Source: Apibacter raozihei (GTDB taxonomy: Bacteria; Bacteroidota; Bacteroidia; Flavobacteriales; Weeksellaceae). From it: 64,000 nt of DNA. Below are positions 63,150-64,000 of the stretch, piece by piece. The stretch lies in NCBI RefSeq assembly GCF_004014855.1, contig NZ_CP034930.1:930001-994000 (forward strand), written 5' to 3'. The position numbers and the translations under genes are program-made. Below the pieces are notes generated by a model that searched no databases, had not been told where the DNA came from, and was given only the letters and a program-made list of their open reading frames with translations. Position 1 is the first letter of the stretch. Each line of letters begins with the position of its first letter.

Positions 63150-64000
63150 TCACACTTTTTCTTTGTTTAGACTTTGTTCTTTTTTATAAGTAAAAGCCAT
63201 AAGAATGATGGCAAGTATTCCACTTCCTATTAACATTTCAAAACTTGCAGACCATCCAAATAGATCAACAACTTTACCCATTATTATATTTGCTAGTAAA
63301 GAAGTTCCTATAAAGTAGCCAAAAAAACCTGTAAGTCCAGCAGCTGTTCCAGCAGCATTTTTAGGTGCCAAATCTAATGCTTGTACTCCAATAAGCATTA
63401 CAGGGCCATAAATGAAAAAACCAATGGAAATTAGAGCAATAAAGTCAATAACTCTATTATCCGGATTTTTCCAATATACGAAAATCGATATAATTACAAA
63501 TATCATAAATATAATAATAGTCATAGCTCTTTTACCTTTAAATATATAATCGCTGACCACTCCGCAAAGCAAAGTTCCCGGAATGGCCGCCAGCTCATAA
63601 TAGGTGTACGCATTACTTACTTGTTCCTGAGTATAACCTTTTGTTTCCATTAAATAAGTTGGAGCCCAGTCTTGAACTCCGTAACGGATAAAATATACAA
63701 ATGCATTTGCAAAAGCTACAATCCAAAGCATTTTATTGTTTAAAACATATTTAAAAAAAATCTCTTTGGTCGATAATGTTTTTTCTGACTCTTCAGAATA
63801 GTTGAGCGGATAATCGTTTTTATATTCCTCTATACTTGGCAAGCCACATGATTGTGGATTATCACGAATTAAAACATAAGAAATCAAAGCTATTAATATT
63901 GCGATTCCTGCAGGAAACCAGAACATTCCAACTTTCCAGCTCAGCGAAGTCATACCCATAGAAATGGTAAATAGAATTCCCCATTTGGTCACTTGTCCTA
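63150..64000 (-). CDS. glpT: glycerol-3-phosphate transporter-like MFS protein (5' end outside window)
   Basis: The window contains the C-terminal 283 residues of a 12-helix organophosphate:phosphate antiporter (OPA) transporter. The reading frame stays open to the last base; an internal GTG at 63992 is not a likely start. RDNPQSCGLPSIEEYKNDYP after the middle helices is characteristic of GlpT/UhpC-type proteins of Bacteroidota. YGVQDWAPTYLMETKGY, AGTAAGLTGFFGYFIG and six C-terminal helices follow. In this locus it would import the glycerol-3-phosphate released by GlpQ in exchange for phosphate. Confidence 0.88.
   Translation of the reverse strand, partial: GQVTKWGILFTISMGMTSLSWKVGMFWFPAGIAILIALISYVLIRDNPQSCGLPSIEEYKNDYPLNYSEESEKTLSTKEIFFKYVLNNKMLWIVAFANAFVYFIRYGVQDWAPTYLMETKGYTQEQVSNAYTYYELAAIPGTLLCGVVSDYIFKGKRAMTIIIFMIFVIISIFVYWKNPDNRVIDFIALISIGFFIYGPVMLIGVQALDLAPKNAAGTAAGLTGFFGYFIGTSLLANIIMGKVVDLFGWSASFEMLIGSGILAIILMAFTYKKEQSLNKEKV

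Noticed and set aside
1-64000. CRISPR array, insertion sequences, prophage or rRNA operon
   Set aside because: No regularly spaced direct repeats, transposase, integrase, phage structural genes or rRNA-like stretches were found.

Overview
The window looks like chromosomal DNA of a low-GC Bacteroidota, most likely a flavobacterium of the Weeksellaceae kind. The support is: promoters of the TTTG-N19-TAnnTTTG type instead of sigma70 boxes, A-rich leaders instead of Shine-Dalgarno sites, a type III glutamine synthetase, class I fumarase, outer-membrane beta-barrel proteins of Bacteroidota families (OMP_b-brl_3, DUF5686), and a tRNA without an encoded CCA end. The species cannot be named from the sequence alone. 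Base composition is uneven: parts of the first 5.8 kb and of the glp and dehydrogenase regions are visibly richer in GC, while about 5.95-8.4 kb and 16.6-34 kb are very AT-rich.

Left part (1-16.6 kb): a cut-off PLP decarboxylase, an ABC exporter, truA, a YfcE-type phosphoesterase, a degraded run of small genes with two apparent single-base frameshifts (LysM gene at about 5.2 kb, secreted protein at about 6.2 kb), a TonB-receptor-like barrel, elaA-fbp, and a tight trio of aspartate kinase, a fused PlsC+GNAT acyltransferase of the OlsF type, and a PP2A-like phosphatase.

Origin-like part (16.6-24.3 kb): a 610-bp AT-rich gap with a perfect DnaA box and inverted repeats lies just before pgk. The leftward cluster patatin/D15-ybeY-mnmG-methyltransferase follows. 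Two parS centromere sites flank mnmG: a canonical TGTTTCACGTGAAACA at its 5' end, and a 36-bp perfect palindrome with core TGTTCCACGTGGAACA at its 3' end. Together these suggest proximity to the chromosome origin.

Glycan and arginine part (24.4-33 kb): one rightward run of very close or overlapping genes alternates glycosyltransferases with three related hexapeptide acyltransferases. It ends in two overlapping arginine-deiminase-superfamily genes, the second of them ctlX. A tRNA-Met(CAU) with a textbook promoter and terminator follows.

Metabolic part (33-53.7 kb): VanZ-like and DUF4352 proteins, an esterase, an Eis-like acetyltransferase, a split ThrE exporter, a DUF4136 lipoprotein, then a sugar operon (MFS porter, LacI regulator, fructokinase) whose promoter carries a LacI-type palindrome exactly in its spacer. 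Next come fumarase, glutamine synthetase III, three small-molecule dehydrogenases, and a large FAD/Fe-S D-lactate-type dehydrogenase.

Right part (53.9-64 kb): a DUF5686 barrel protein, a small outer-membrane protein, and a leftward glycerophosphodiester/glycerol locus: GlpT-like transporter (cut by the window end), GlpQ lipoprotein, a beta-propeller protein, an OprO/P-like porin and GlpK. Together they can take diesters across the outer membrane, hydrolyse them, import glycerol-3-phosphate and phosphorylate glycerol.
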